Assembly (NCBI RefSeq): GCF_028502605.1
Contig: NC_079233.1
Span: 1,302,001-1,366,000 of the forward strand
From: Trichoderma breve
Taxonomy: Eukaryota; Ascomycota; Sordariomycetes; Hypocreales; Hypocreaceae
Reading direction: 5' to 3'
Length of the DNA: 64,000 nucleotides
The stretch's first letter is position 1. Every line of letters begins with the position of its first letter. Below, one piece after another: positions 32,794 through 44,251 of the stretch. The notes below the pieces were generated by a model. The model worked only from the letters and a program-made list of their open reading frames with translations. It was not told the DNA's origin and did no database searches. A program made the position numbers and the translations under genes.

Positions 32794-34882
32794 GTCGAAT
32801 AACTTCTGGGTAGTTTCCTGGCTTTGCTCGTGTGATGGCGAGAGGGAGAGAAGGGGAAGACTGGTGATTCTATAGCTCGCAAAGATCGCAGGTCAAGTTC
32901 TCCATCTCGAGCTCCAGCTCCAGCTTTAGCGGCTGCAGCAACGTTGATCGGAGGTTATTAATCTCGACCCCATAGTGGGTGATACGCGCGCCGCCGGCCG
33001 CGGGACGCCACGCATCTTCGATTTCCGCGCTGGGTCCGACGGTAGACGCCAGGCGCGCATCTCCAGAGGCTCAACCACCTTTTGTCAGTAGACAGAAGAT
33101 TACATGTAGAGAGATGGCGGGCCTGCTTATGCCTCCTAACAGGGAATGTGTAGCGAGTCACTGCTGTCTTGGGGAATTGGTGGAAACAAATTACTGGGTT
33201 GGGTAGCAGACGGCTTGTCAGTAAGCTCCCAGTAAGCTGCCTCGCAGACATCACACAACTTGTAGATGGCACACAGACTTTATGAAATGATAATGAAAAC
33301 CCCCTTGATTGCTTTTGACTTAGGCTGACTTGTGTATAATGACGCATCCTGAGAGGGAAATCGGGCAAAATCTGGGTTATCATCCTCTGGCTTGCAGTCG
33401 GTTAAGTCGCTATAGCGAGTGGCTTTTCAGCGGCGCCCCAAGCTTGCTATTTCAACATCGCGGGTCTCAATTTGAAGTTGTAATAATACCAGACACTGAA
33501 AGAGCATGACCCTAGTAAGTAGTAGAGGGATAGTTATAAGAGCAGACATTGGAAAAAAGAAGTGATAGTAACTTATACTTGTAAACTAGGCACATATTTA
33601 TGGCTCGGGAAGCATCTAGGTAGAGGCTTTCCTTGGCCTTCTGTTCTGACACTTCAAATCCGCGCAGTCGCTACGGTGCTTTATATACAATTCAAGGTGC
33701 TGAATAGCTACTCATTTTGCCCGGGATAAGATTGGTCGATAAACTGATGATATTCGTAGATAACTCTACTTGTAGTGCATCCGAAATAGAGCCTCGTAAG
33801 ATTTTGGCACGGTCATGATTCCTAGGCACTACTCAACAACAACAATGTGAACCACTTGTTTAGTCATGAGCTTTTATATGAGCCAATCAAGAGCTAAGTT
33901 ATCATTCTGAAATTCACTGAATGAAGCTACAAACAATTTTAAGGCTTTGAGTTTTACCCTGTGCTCACGTATGGAATATGCAAGTCGTCTCATACCTCCG
34001 CATAAGTATGCCGGGTAGGCATTTTAGTCAATGGATAATCAACTGCGGGTGGCTTCACAGTAAATCGACTGGCCAGCTGAACCAGCCCCCCAACCTTCTC
34101 CAAACTGCGCGATTTCCAAGCCGATAAACTGCCTGTGGCACTAGCAGATCAGATCCGCGGCGTGGTTCGGCATCAGCTCACAAACTGAACGCTGCGCGGT
34201 GGGACTCACCGCCTGCTACAAAGGACCGTGCCGGCGAGGAACAGGGAACAGCAGTCGATGGCCAGATGCAAAGCACATGCAGTGATATGGATGGTTTGCG
34301 CGGTGGCTGAAAGTGGTCGCTGGCCCATGTCCATCCATGTTAGCACAAAGACCATCGGGTGATCCGTTCCATCATCGCAATGCAAATAGATACGATGAAG
34401 CAATATTTCAAGCAGACTCGTCTCATTCAATCAGCAATCTCTCCATATGCATTACCGGTTAGGGAGCCCAAGGCCGGCGGAAGACGAGAAGTGGTTCCAC
34501 AATTGTTACGGTAGGAGTCGCGGATTTTCAACCTTACTGATCTCGTTCAATATTACGGCTATTGCTTGTGATTGATATCTTCCCATTTGGGATCCAGAGC
34601 TAGGGAAAACCCGTGGAGAAAGGTGAACCCCTGAAGAGCCGCCGGATGGGACGAAAGTTGTGGCTAGAATGCGCCGTCGTGGTAGTAGTAGTAGAACCAC
34701 ACGGGACACCCTTGCTTCCGTCATGATGCATGCACTATGAGGGGCAGAGAGAATAGCTTTAAAAGCGCGGCATAGAAGACGCTTTTTATGAAAATAAAGA
34801 TAAGAATAGCGATTGATCTCAAAGGCAGCTAGTCCTGTACTCAGCTACTATTACCACTACACACATTACATCTCCATTCAGC
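32794..34882. other. Intergenic
   Basis: It holds the hydrolase promoter (left) and the promoter of the second monooxygenase (right). A 141-codon minus frame at 32958-33383 has no recognisable features. No other structure seen. Confidence 0.5.
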
Positions 34883-36179
34883 ATGAGCGCCAGCAATAAA
34901 CCCGTGCTCATCATTGGCGCTGGTGTCGTGGGCTTAACATTGGCACACGGACTCAAGAAAGTACATCAATGACATATTCTATTCGTTTTGGATTCAGAAT
35001 TTGCTGATTCTAAACTTTCTCAAGGCCAACATTCCGTTTGAAATCTACGAGCGCGACGAAAACATCGATGCCCGCGGGCAAGGATATGCCATCACCTTAC
35101 ACTGGGTGTTGGAGTACTTGAAACAAATTCTCGACCAAGAGACCTTTGATGCCATAGACGGCGTCCAGGTCGATCCAGAAGTCGGCCGCCATGACAGCGG
35201 CAACTTCATGTTCATCAACCTCGAGACGAAGGAAGCCAAATTCAAGATCCCACCCAACTATCGGCGCCGCGTGAACCGCGAGAAGCTGCGCAAGGTGTTG
35301 CTCAAGGGAGTCGCGGACAAGGTCCATTGGAACAAGAAGCTAGCAGACATCAAAGTGTCTGACAATGCTAGCGATGGGGTCACGGCCATCTTTGCAGACG
35401 GGACTGAGGCCCAGGGGAGGATGCTCGTCGGCGCCGAGGGCAGCAATTCTCAAACAAGAAGGTTCCTCGTGCCAGACGCCCATCAGAACTACCTGCTGCC
35501 TGTCAAGATGATTGGCGCTTCCGCAGACTTTTCTCCCGAGCAGGTCGCGCCGCTGCGAAACATTGACCCGCTGCTCTTCCAGGGCAGTCACCCGACGACG
35601 GGCGTCTTCCTCTGGATCTCCATGCTCGAGACCCCAGAAGTAAACGGCACAGCAGGCACTGCCAACGAACGCTTCCGGGTTCAAGTCATGCTCTCATGGA
35701 TGGACAAGGACAGGAACGAAGTCATTCCAGAAGCAAACCAGGACCGCATCGCCCTGATGAAGCGCCTGGTTGACGGCTTCCACCCCGACCTATACAACAC
35801 CATACAGGCCATTCCTGAATCCTCATCTACCCTCCACCTCATTCTGCAAGACTGGCCTTGCCAAGACTGGAACAATCACGACGGCCGGGTGACTCTAGTG
35901 GGCGACGCCGCACACGCCATGGTCATGTATCGCGGCGAGGCTGGTAACCATGGCATTCTTGACGCCTGGCATCTTCTGGGCGAAATCAAGGCGGTATATG
36001 CTGGTGACAAGACTGAAGCTGCAGCCGTGACTGATTATGAGACGGAAATGAAGGAGAGGACTAAGCCGGCTGTATTGTTAAGCCGACAGGCGTGTTTGGA
36101 TGCGCATGACTTTGACGGCTTGAATAACGACTCGGCTGTGCTCAAGGTGAGAGCTATCAAGGCGGCCACCAAGGCGTAA
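34883..36179 (+). CDS. FAD-dependent monooxygenase (two exons)
   Basis: Exon 1 is 34883-34960 and exon 2 is 35025-36179; the 64-nt intron (GTACAT to CAAG) falls just after the first part of the FAD motif. The joined protein is 410 residues. IIGAGVVGLTLAHGLKK near the N-terminus is the dinucleotide fold, and IYERDENIDARGQGY closes it. LVGAEGSNSQTRRFL is the DG-type motif, with Glu in place of the usual Asp. LVGDAAHAM..GEAGNHGILDAWHL is the GD motif. It is a PHBH-fold, group A flavoprotein, probably acting on an aromatic or other small molecule. The final GD motif lacks the usual Pro after GDAAH. Without the small first exon the protein would lack its FAD-binding glycines, which supports the intron model. 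Confidence 0.85.
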
Positions 36180-36859
36180 GTCGAGTGGAAGATGGTAAAT
36201 GTTAGATCATGAGTGTTTATGATGTGCCATGTATTGTCTAGTGACTGGTTTATTCTGTTATTCTAATGTGTATATAAAATGAAGATGCCCATGAAGCCAA
36301 AATGCTGTATACTGCAAGACCGACCTCAGTCTCTCTACGTGACACTCACCCTGATGGAAGAATTGGCTACTATTCAGCGTACTGTGTCTCGAATCACATG
36401 GTATAGAACGCAAGGGGACAATTCCAATACATAGCTACCAGAAGAGATCGATGCAAGGGGGCGTCATTGCTCATTCTTCTACGTCAGCGGTTATCCTCCG
36501 CAAACTTGCTTTAATGGCGGACTGGAGATGCTTGACGCTAACTCTACGCCTCTTTTAAAGCTTAACAGTCTGTGATGCCATCAACCTCTTTGGTCCAACG
36601 CTAGACCTTTTGTGAGACTTCTGCCCTTTCGATCTCGGTGATGCTCCATGACGCAATTGCCGAAAGCGTCGATTCCAGGAAACTCAAAAAGACATAATGA
36701 GCTTAGCAACGTAAAAAGACGGGAGCATCTCCCTCTAGTGCGGATTTGATCTTTACTCGTCTCTTACCGGCATCACGTGTCAAAGTAGAACCAGGAAAAC
36801 AAAGGACAAGGACAATCTGAACGACTAAAATATCGAAACAAGTTCAATCATCATCGAAA
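36180..36859. other. Intergenic
   Basis: 3' flank of the monooxygenase and promoter of the next gene. No coding potential recognised. Confidence 0.5.
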
Positions 36860-37853
36860 ATGAAGGACAAGAGCGAAGTTATCCAAGAGTTCAATGAGCT
36901 CGTCAACGTGACAGCGAAGGAACTGAAGGAGTGGCTAAAGGGCGATGACTCTACAAGTGCTGGATGGGAGAAGGACGACGGCAGCGGTGAATCCGTCGGT
37001 CATGACAGTGGTCGAAAGATTGTCGAGATTCTCGAATCCAATCCCGAGAAGGACCCGGAAAAGTACTCAGAAGATGATGTTAGCCACATGAGGAAGGTTG
37101 TGTCTTACTGGTATGTACTGATTCTGAGACACCTGGTCTTAGGAACTCAGGGAGACTGACGAGACTTGATTAGCAAACGACACCTGGCTCAAGAAGAAAA
37201 AGCAAACAATGAAAAGCCTATTGAAGAAGTGAAAAAGACCAAGTCGTACGCGTCACTCATGAACTGGGGTCACGATCCCATCAAGAAGCGCGAGGCAAAC
37301 GGCGGTGGTGCTGAAGGCGAGGAAGAAGAGCAACCGGAGGAGCAACCAGAGGAAACAAAAGAAGAAAAAGCAGGAGAAAAACGAAAGGCACCTGATGACC
37401 AGTCTGGAAAGAGCAAGAAGAGAGAAACGGAGGATGGCGCCGCTGAGGTGAAGGACGATGAAAAGAAGGACGAACAAGCTGAGGGAGTCGAGGAGGAGGC
37501 CGAAGAAGAGGCCCCAAAGAAGCAGGAATCGAAGAAGGACAAGAAGAACGGTACAGAGGCCGGAAATGGGGACAAGGCAAAGGGACCTAAAGAGGGAGAC
37601 ACGGTGAGCTGGAACTGGGGCCAAGGCCAACCCGAAGGGAAAGTGAAGGAGGTGAACCCTGGAGAGTGAGTCGAAATGTCCATTGTATTTTGGTTCCCTC
37701 AAAAGCTAACTGGAACATAGGACCACAATTGAGACGAAAAAAGGAAACAAAGTCTCGCGAAAGGGCGATGAGGAGGATCCTGCTGTTGTTCTTGACACGG
37801 GCAAGTCGGATGCGATTAAGCTCAGCCATGAACTGAATGAGACTGAGGAATGA
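36860..37853 (+). CDS. DUF3140-like plus HVA1/TUDOR-like protein
   Basis: Exons are 36860-37110, 37174-37665 and 37721-37853 (introns 63 and 55 nt, donors GTATGT and GTGAGT, acceptors TTAG and CATAG). The joined protein is 291 residues. Residues 1-95 resemble DUF3140: FNELVNVTAKELKEWL, then GRKIVEILE and HMRKVVSYCKRHLAQ across the first splice. Residues about 100-220 are a Lys/Glu-rich, probably disordered linker. Residues about 222-288 match the hypervirulence-associated TUDOR-like domain: GDTVSWNWGQGQPEGKVKEV, then ETKKGNKVSRKGDEEDPAVV and IKLSHELNE. Both domains are of poorly known function. The domain names are from memory and were not searched. The splice sites restore the TUDOR-like domain, which supports the model. 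Confidence 0.75.
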
Positions 37854-38521
37854 TTGCATCAGAACCTTGACATGTATTTATGTGCCTTTTGGCCAGGTTG
37901 GGTTGACTCTGATATACCCGGCAAAGAGTAACTGGCGTTTTCATGTTGTTGTTACTGTATCTGCCAGAGGGAATCCTGTTGGATGTGCCAGGCAATGTTG
38001 GTAACACTGTGAACAAAGGAGTGTCAGTCAATGGATTGTGTCCTTTCAATAAAATAGGTACCTTAAATGAATGGATCTTTAGTGCATGTCTTCACTAGTC
38101 TTTGTTGACACTCAAAGTCCCAAGTTCGTCCATGGCCTCCACTGGTAATATTGAATTGATCTTCTCGGGTATCGGCTCGGTGAAAGGTGCAGGGGGGAAA
38201 CACATAGAGCGCCTGTAGCGTCCGTAAGCGCCCACTTTAGCGGACTTCAGTGGGGATGCTCGGTGGAACATAGCGGGGTATGGGCTCTCGGACGGCTGAG
38301 CTGATAAAGACTGGACACAGACAGACGCGGCGTCATCCATCAATGGCTGAGTTCAGTCCAGTTCTGTCTTTGTTCACCTTGGCAGCTCTTTCTCGCGGCG
38401 GCCCGGCTGCTGTCAGACGGCGCTTGATATCCCGTCTTGCTGTCGTTTTTTCTTTCTTTCTCGTTGCTTCACCATGCGGTTTGAATTCTAAAGTCTTTGG
38501 TCATGAAGACTTGAATCCATC
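37854..38521 (+). promoter_or_regulatory. Upstream region and leader of the ankyrin gene, with two short upstream ORFs
   Basis: Two tiny ORFs precede the ankyrin gene: 38474-38491 (ATG in a strong CACCATG context, six codons with stop) and 38503-38514 (four codons with stop). If the transcript starts upstream of both, they would restrain translation of the main frame. The left part is the 3' flank of the TUDOR-like gene. A 82-codon minus frame at 38095-38343 has no recognisable features. Confidence 0.45.
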
Positions 38522-39351
38522 ATGTAAGTAAGATTCCGCGAGAGAGAAAAAAAACGCCGGCCCATCCATCACATGGAAATGCCCCGATCGATGCCAACTA
38601 ACCATCGTATCTTGACAGGATCGAGCCTTCGATTCGATTGCGGCGCGCGATCCACGCCGGCGACGCCCTGCTGGTCAAGCGCATCCTCAAGTCCCATCCA
38701 TCCCTCCTCCACAATCCCGATGTCTCGCCAGTCGGCCTCTCCAACTCCAACATGCACCTTGCCGCCTCTCTCGGCCACAAGGAAGTCTGCCAGGTGCTCC
38801 TCGATGCCGGCCACGAAGACCCTTGTCCCGCCCTAAACGAGAACCATCAAACTGCTCTCATGCTAGCCTCGGGTGCTGGCCACACGGAAGTCGTCCACTT
38901 GCTGTGCGAAAAAGACTCGGACTGCATTCTACGAAGAGATATTCGCGGCCGGGATGCCGTCATGGAGGCCAGCGGGGGCGGCCACGACACCATACTGCAG
39001 CTGCTGTTGACATATGTCCCTGGAGGACCGTATGAGGCAGTGCAGAGAGCAGATTCAGAGGGGAATACGGCACTTCACTTTGCGAGCGGCAACGGGAATT
39101 TGTTGGGTCTACGGACCTTGCTCGCGGCTGGTGCGGATGTCGAGAGACGCAACATGTGGAACTGGACGCCAGCTGCGTACAGCGCCACGGTGCAGGCCGA
39201 GGTTTATCTCAAGGGCCTGGTGTCCGAGGTGGGAAGACTTCAGCAACAACAACAGAAACGGAAGAAGAGTATCGAGCCAGTCAAGCAGATGACTGTTGGC
39301 AGCGTCAGGGTAGTGACTAGCGACGAGGACGAGCGTTATGAAGTTTCGTGA
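38522..39351 (+). CDS. avo2: AVO2-like ankyrin-repeat protein (probable TORC2 subunit)
   Basis: The best model joins AT at 38522-38523 to G at 38619, so the start codon is made by splicing out 38524-38618 (GTAAGT donor, CTAAC branch point, GACAG acceptor). The product starts M-I-E-P-S-I-R-L-R-R-A-I and has 244 residues. That start resembles yeast Avo2 (EPSxRLRxAI, then LLxVKRxLxxxPxLL), a TOR complex 2 component. Four to five ankyrin repeats follow (for example NSNMHLAASLGHKEVCQVLL, then GNTALHFASGNGNLLGLRTL, each read over its full unit). A Gln/Lys-rich tail is present, with acidic residues at the end. Without splicing, the frame has no ATG before the conserved region. The AVO2 identity is a judgement from similarity and could be another small ankyrin protein. 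Confidence 0.7.
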
Positions 39352-39878
39352 TGCGATGGATTTTTTATCTTGATGAGGAATGGCATGGCAAACTATCAGA
39401 TTTGTTTTGAGATTATGCGGGCTGCAGGCAGAGCCATGTGTGTTTTGATATGTATTTTGTATTGTCTTGATCGTCTCGCCGGAGTCGGAGCATAGCCTAA
39501 CTGCTTTTTGTCAGAATCACAGTCTCAATTGAGCAATTTCACGCACAATAAAATCCTAAAATTGAGCAAGAAACCTCTTCTTCCAGTATTTTACCATATC
39601 CATGTTTAGTAATCAGAAGCTGTGTCATGTTGCCAAGTCCATCTCAATTCAATCGCTGCTCCAACAAACGGCCGGACTTAGCAGCTCCAGCATCCACACA
39701 TTTCCGACTGCCGAGAAATACGGCTATCCTACCACTATACACACCCTAAGTCCATTCAACCACTGTGTATCGCTTCATTGACAAAAAATATAAAAAGCTG
39801 GACAAAATGGACTTTGAAAAGGAAGAAAACAAGAACAACTCGATTCCTCAGTTCAGTCCTAACTATCGATAACACATC
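39352..39878. other. Intergenic
   Basis: A/T-rich terminator side of the ankyrin gene and promoter of the dehydrogenase. No gene seen. Confidence 0.5.
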
Positions 39879-40804
39879 ATGTCTACTATTCTCGTCACGG
39901 GAGGAAATCGAGGCATCGGCTTCGGCATCGTCCAGGCCCTCGCACAACGGATTCCTTCTTCCACTATCATCTTGGCCTGCAGAAACCTTGCAACTGGCCA
40001 TGAGGCAATCGATCAGTTGCGAGGACAGGGCATCTCATCTAAGTTAGATGCAATTCAGCTTGACATTGAAGATATCCAGAGCATCACGACAGCAGTCGAG
40101 GCTGTGAACGATAAATATGGAAAGCTGGATGGTGCGTATATCGAAACATCACCTTATGCCTCATGTTACCTGTAGAATATTCTGCTCATACAAAATGTCA
40201 TCTTATTATTAGTGCTCATCAACAATGCTGCGAGCCTTCAGTTGCCCAAAACTCAGGATCTCGCCGAGCTGAGAGATTGCTCCAACATCAACTTCAACCG
40301 CTGTGTCACATCCAACATCCTTGTGACTAAGGCGTTTGTCCCTCTTCTTAGGAAGAGCTCCTGGCCGAGAGTCATCATGAACTCCAGCGCCAGAGGCAGT
40401 CTCGGTCGCACAGCAAGCAGAGAGGTGCGCGAGTTGTCCCATCTTCTCCGGCCCCGAATACGAATCAAAGGGCAAATCCGTCTGGTGTAACCGCCTGCTA
40501 ACATATCACACAGCTTCCGCCCGTGGCTCTGATCGACTATTGCGTGTGCAAGGCCGCGCTTAACATGCTGACGCTGCATTATCAGATAAACGAGGACAAC
40601 TACAAGGACAGTGGGGAAAAGATCACCTTCTGGAGCGTCAGCCCTGGCCATACAAAGACGGCCTTCAACAACTATCAGGGGAAGAAGGATCCCGTGGACA
40701 GTGCCGAGGCATTCGTACGCCTGCTGGAATCTGAAAAGGGCGCCATCGACCCGGGGACTTTTTGGGAGTACGAAGCAGGCAAGTTTCAAGTCGTGCCCTG
40801 GTAA
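39879..40804 (+). CDS. Short-chain dehydrogenase/reductase, carbonyl-reductase-like (three exons)
   Basis: Exons are 39879-40131, 40213-40424 and 40514-40804 (introns 81 and 89 nt; donors GTGCGT and GTGCGC). The joined protein is 251 residues. The cofactor motif TGGNRGIG is at residues 7-14. The NNAA motif (LINNAAS) opens exon 2. The catalytic Ser lies in MNSSARGS, and the active-site YxxxK is YCVCK in exon 3. SPGHTKT follows as the usual post-active-site loop. It is a classical SDR, probably NADP(H)-dependent, reducing a carbonyl compound. The substrate is unknown. The reading frames across both introns agree with the family, so I trust the exon model. Confidence 0.85.
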
Positions 40805-41398
40805 GCCTCCAGTGAGGCTCTTCATGGTCGGTGGATATGTCTCCATACCTAGGGGGCATGCATGCGTCTGTGGATCATCTCATCACGGCTGAAAGACCGA
40901 TTCAGCTTCTTCAATAGACAAATATTCTCATGAGGTGCCAACTACGTGCAGCCTGCAGGTCGCAGCCTGGCCTTGGCCTGCTATTTTAATTGTGTTTTAT
41001 CTGTATGCCCAACCTGGAGGCGAAGGGGGCAAATGTTTGATGTGGAACAAATCGGCCACGTCTCCAGATTGCTCATCAACGTGGCATCCACGTATGACCG
41101 CCTTCATCACGCGGCAAATGAGAGCGAGCGCAAGCACTTTACTCGCTTCTGGCTGATTGGACACGGACACTTCTCTCCCTGTCATCTTTGGCATCGTTGG
41201 GCATTCGGGCCATCCCACGCCACCAGGCACGATATCCGTGATTCACCGCCAGCAAAGTTCAGCTTGCCTGGTGCAGACCATGTTTTTGCCATCGAACAAA
41301 AGCTGGCTTGTTTGCCATCAAACTTTGGGTTTCCATCACCGAAGTGAATCATTGCAATACCCAAAAGTACATAACCGAAAGGTTTCTAGTGAAGAATC
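40805..41398. other. Intergenic
   Basis: No supported gene. A 133-codon plus frame (40946-41347) lacks any recognisable domain and overlaps frames in other phases. Confidence 0.45.
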
Positions 41399-42438
41399 AT
41401 GGAAATGCCAATGCCGTTCTCTTCTCTCCGACACCACAATCTGAGAGGCAGATATGCTCATCCGTTTGACAGAGCAAACAATTTTTCACCTATAACATCT
41501 CCGTTCTATTCCGGTTCACCTATAACATCCCCGTTTCTTCCTTCTGGCCGTGTCCCACCGGCCGCGGCTTATACCACCACATCTATGCCCAACGCTCCTC
41601 GCGTGACCTGTAGGACGATTCCCGTCGAGCCTGGCCAGCTTCCGGCACCAGCAACTAAGCTCGTCATCACCCAGGTGCTCCAAGCCAGTGACGATTCCCA
41701 GTTCTGGGCGTTGATCACCGTGGGGGCGTTTTACGATAGCGAAGATCGCATCATTTGGAGCACAGAGCAGTTTGCCGCCCACGTCGGCACTGACTCCGAG
41801 TCGGACGAGGAAGAAGCTTCCGAGGCGGAGGTAGAGACTGGGCGTGAAACTGAGGCTGAGCCCGAAGCTGAGGCTACGATTGAGTCTACTACGACTGAAT
41901 CTACGATTGAACCTAGTTCACCACCCGGTACGTTAATCACGGCTGTCTTGTTGTCTCTGAGTCGCCCCTCATAGAAGCCTGTGTAAGCTAACGCCTGTGT
42001 AAAGTCCATTCTCTAGCAACTCAGCAACCTCCTGTATCACCCAGATTTCGGGCTCACCACCCTGAACCATACTGGCAACACCCCGTCAGCGCATATCGAG
42101 GCTATAATAACCACGAATCGGCCTTCTCTCCCTCTCGGGGTTTGCCTCATTCTCATCTTCGTCCCCATTACCACGCTCACCCTCACACCTGTCCTCACCA
42201 CTTTCCTCACTCCTATACCCACTCTTATTCTCATCAGCCTCACATCCACTACCTGGCTGCACCCAGCTTTCCAGCGCCGTCATCGCCTATTGGCAGCCCT
42301 ATTGGCAGCCCACCTGCTGGCTGGAATCCCGTCTTCTCCGGTCCTGTCCCAGGACATTGGCAAGCATCCTTCCAACCTAGCATCGGACGCTGGGTTCACA
42401 CTTGGCAGCCTCGACCATTTGAGATACCCTTCCGCTAG
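41399..42438 (+). CDS. Unrecognised low-complexity protein (two exons)
   Basis: Exon 1 is 41399-41927 and exon 2 is 42017-42438 (89-nt intron, GTACGT donor, TCTCTAG acceptor), giving 316 residues. The N-terminal part is Pro/Ser-rich with the duplicated motif SPITSPF. The middle holds a more ordered-looking stretch (KLVITQVLQASDDSQFWALI and GAFYDSEDRIIW). A long Glu/Ser/Thr-rich acidic segment then leads to a second half rich in His, Pro, Tyr and Ser. No enzyme motif, signal peptide or membrane segment is evident. The stop is only 26 bp before the ATG of the next gene on the same strand. Function unknown. Confidence 0.55.
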
Positions 42439-42464
42439 CCTCTCTCTCTAGCTTTACCGTAGAC

Positions 42465-43232
42465 ATGTCCGGAGGTTGGAATCCATTGACAGGCCGCGAC
42501 TCCGGCTCCGGCCGCCCCGCCTTTACTCCGTACGGAGCCCCTCAGCCGGCCCAAGGCCAAGCATACATTCCTCATGCTGGCGGGCCCGGCTACTCCTTTG
42601 GTACGATGCCTCAGCAAAGCGCTTGGCCTAACATGACTTACGGATACTATCCTCTAGCCGCCGCCCAAGGCGTCCCTCAATATGTAATGCCCGGAGCTGG
42701 CTACACTGCCGCACAGGGGCCCTCTGCCGGCTATTACACGCAGCAGACCTATTCCTACCAGCCCAACGGCACGGGCAACATGCTCCCTCGCCAGCCTCAG
42801 CCATATCCCAACATCGATCCCACCATGCCGGCCGCCCAAATGACGAACACGACCGGCGGCACGGGCTGCGAGCCGGGCTACAACTACTTCTTCCCCGCGG
42901 AGCACACAAAAGCCCACGTCTTCAAGACAAACACGCCGCCCTGGCAGCTCCCGCCCACGGCACAGATCCCCTTCAAGGCAGCACACATCCCGTGCAACAC
43001 CACCATGGCAGAGCTGCTCAAGGGCTTCGGCTGCACCAACGCAACGCCCAAGAAGAACAAGTGCTTCGAGGTCGTCAGCGGAGGAGGCGGCAAGTGGTAC
43101 AAGGGCCTGGAGGTCAACGGCGCGGACAAGGATATGTTGAAGAAGACGATCAAGGACGTGGGATGGGACTCTACGAGGACTGGCAATCCGAATGAGAAGC
43201 CTGTGGTTTGCTTGTGGTTCTGTCGAGACTGA
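42465..43232 (+). CDS. Unrecognised Pro/Gly/Tyr-rich protein with a compact C-terminal domain
   Basis: 255 residues. Residues 1-130 are low complexity (Gly, Pro, Gln, Tyr, Ala), opening SGGWNPLTGRDSG. From about residue 135 a well-defined domain follows: GYNYFFPAEHTKAHVF, then PPWQLPPTAQIPFKAAHIP, MAELLKGFGCTNATP, GGGGKWYKGLEV and KPVVCLWFCRD at the end. I take this to be a conserved fungal domain of unknown function, but I have no name for it. The preceding gene ends with a related AGWNP motif, so the pair may be duplicates that have diverged or parts of one transcript. Confidence 0.7.
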   Translation: MSGGWNPLTGRDSGSGRPAFTPYGAPQPAQGQAYIPHAGGPGYSFGTMPQQSAWPNMTYGYYPLAAAQGVPQYVMPGAGYTAAQGPSAGYYTQQTYSYQPNGTGNMLPRQPQPYPNIDPTMPAAQMTNTTGGTGCEPGYNYFFPAEHTKAHVFKTNTPPWQLPPTAQIPFKAAHIPCNTTMAELLKGFGCTNATPKKNKCFEVVSGGGGKWYKGLEVNGADKDMLKKTIKDVGWDSTRTGNPNEKPVVCLWFCRD

Positions 43233-43473
43233 TTTGTGTGTATTCGGCTGCTTTCTGTCTCTAAGTCGCTCATTACTTTCTCTTTCTTTTGTTTTGGGCC
43301 TCGCTAATGGTATTGATGGCGAGAAGGTGGCTTTGTTTGGTGTTCAAAACGTGCAATTGCTCCCAATTGTAGCGTGCGTTGGAGTGGAAGAGCTTGTATT
43401 GTACCGGTTCTACCATTATCTTCAACTTGCGGTACCGGCTAGTAAAACTCGTCAATATTTGTACGTGTAGTCA

Positions 43474-43845
43474 TTACGCGAGTGACATACGCGACTCAGC
43501 TGGCAGAACTTCCATTGTCATCTCACTTGTTTCCTCTGCCATCGGCAGCCTGCTTTCAAATTCTCTTACCATCTCCTCCGCCGTCCATATCAATTCCCTT
43601 CGCTTGACCTATTCATCTTCTTCCGGTTCACAGCCCTTCCAACGTCCGAGATACTCCGTTTGTGGGTTTCGGCCTCTATTTCTGACGCGCCTTTTGACAA
43701 ATTTGTCGATGAACCATTGATCTTGACCTTCGACACATATCTTTTCGGGCATCTCTCTCCCACGGCCGAACGAATCGGATGCTTTCAGGGCTGGTGTCAG
43801 TTGGGCAATTGATATCACATTACATATCTTACTCGCCGTTACTAC
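43474..43845 (-). pseudogene. Chromodomain remnant of a Ty3/gypsy (chromovirus) integrase
   Basis: The minus-strand translation has the order found at the end of fungal gypsy polyproteins. An ISIAQLTPA..DSFGR segment comes first, then a VEGQDQWFIDKFVKRR segment, the chromodomain core TEYLGRWKGCEPEEDE, and a TAEEMVREFE helix. An in-frame TAG stands where a conserved Trp is expected (TGG to TAG, one G-to-A change). The frame then stays open to a TAA at 43474-43476. No LTR, protease, reverse transcriptase or RNase H is seen nearby, so only this 370-bp tail remains. Confidence 0.75.
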
Positions 43846-44251
43846 CTAGCGAGACAGCTGCCAAAACAACATTTATTCAACCCTTCATTTCCTTTCTCTC
43901 TCCCGTCTTACAATATTCTTCTTTTTTCTTCTTTTTACATAGATGATTGATGAATCAATTCCTGCAGCTGGCAGACACTTCTTGCTCACCGTTGCCACCT
44001 GGCAAGGCAGCCGCCAAAGCACTATTTAATTCAGCTCACTCTTCTCTTTCTCTCTTCTCTCTTCTTCCTTCTTCTTCTTCCTTTATTATCCTCCCTTTCC
44101 TTCTTTCTCCCTCACACCCACATTGCCGTGCCGTCACCAACAACGCTATCAAGCTATCCAGGTAGAGTCTGCAAAGTCGCCAATAACGTTGTCAATTCAG
44201 AGTCATTCAAGTCGCTAACAACGTCTTTAAGGCAGAATCAACAACGCAACG
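43828..44251 (+). promoter_or_regulatory. Promoter of the third family member, with an imperfect direct repeat
   Basis: Two related stretches of about 95 bp (from about 43830 and about 43985) both read CxCGCCGTTxCxACCTxGCxAG.CAGC and then run into pyrimidine tracts. The second contains a TATA-like ACTATTTAATTC at 44021-44032, about 230 bp before the ATG. Short CCAACAACG-like words recur between 44140 and 44240. The box plus pyrimidine run is shared with the other two family members. Confidence 0.5.
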
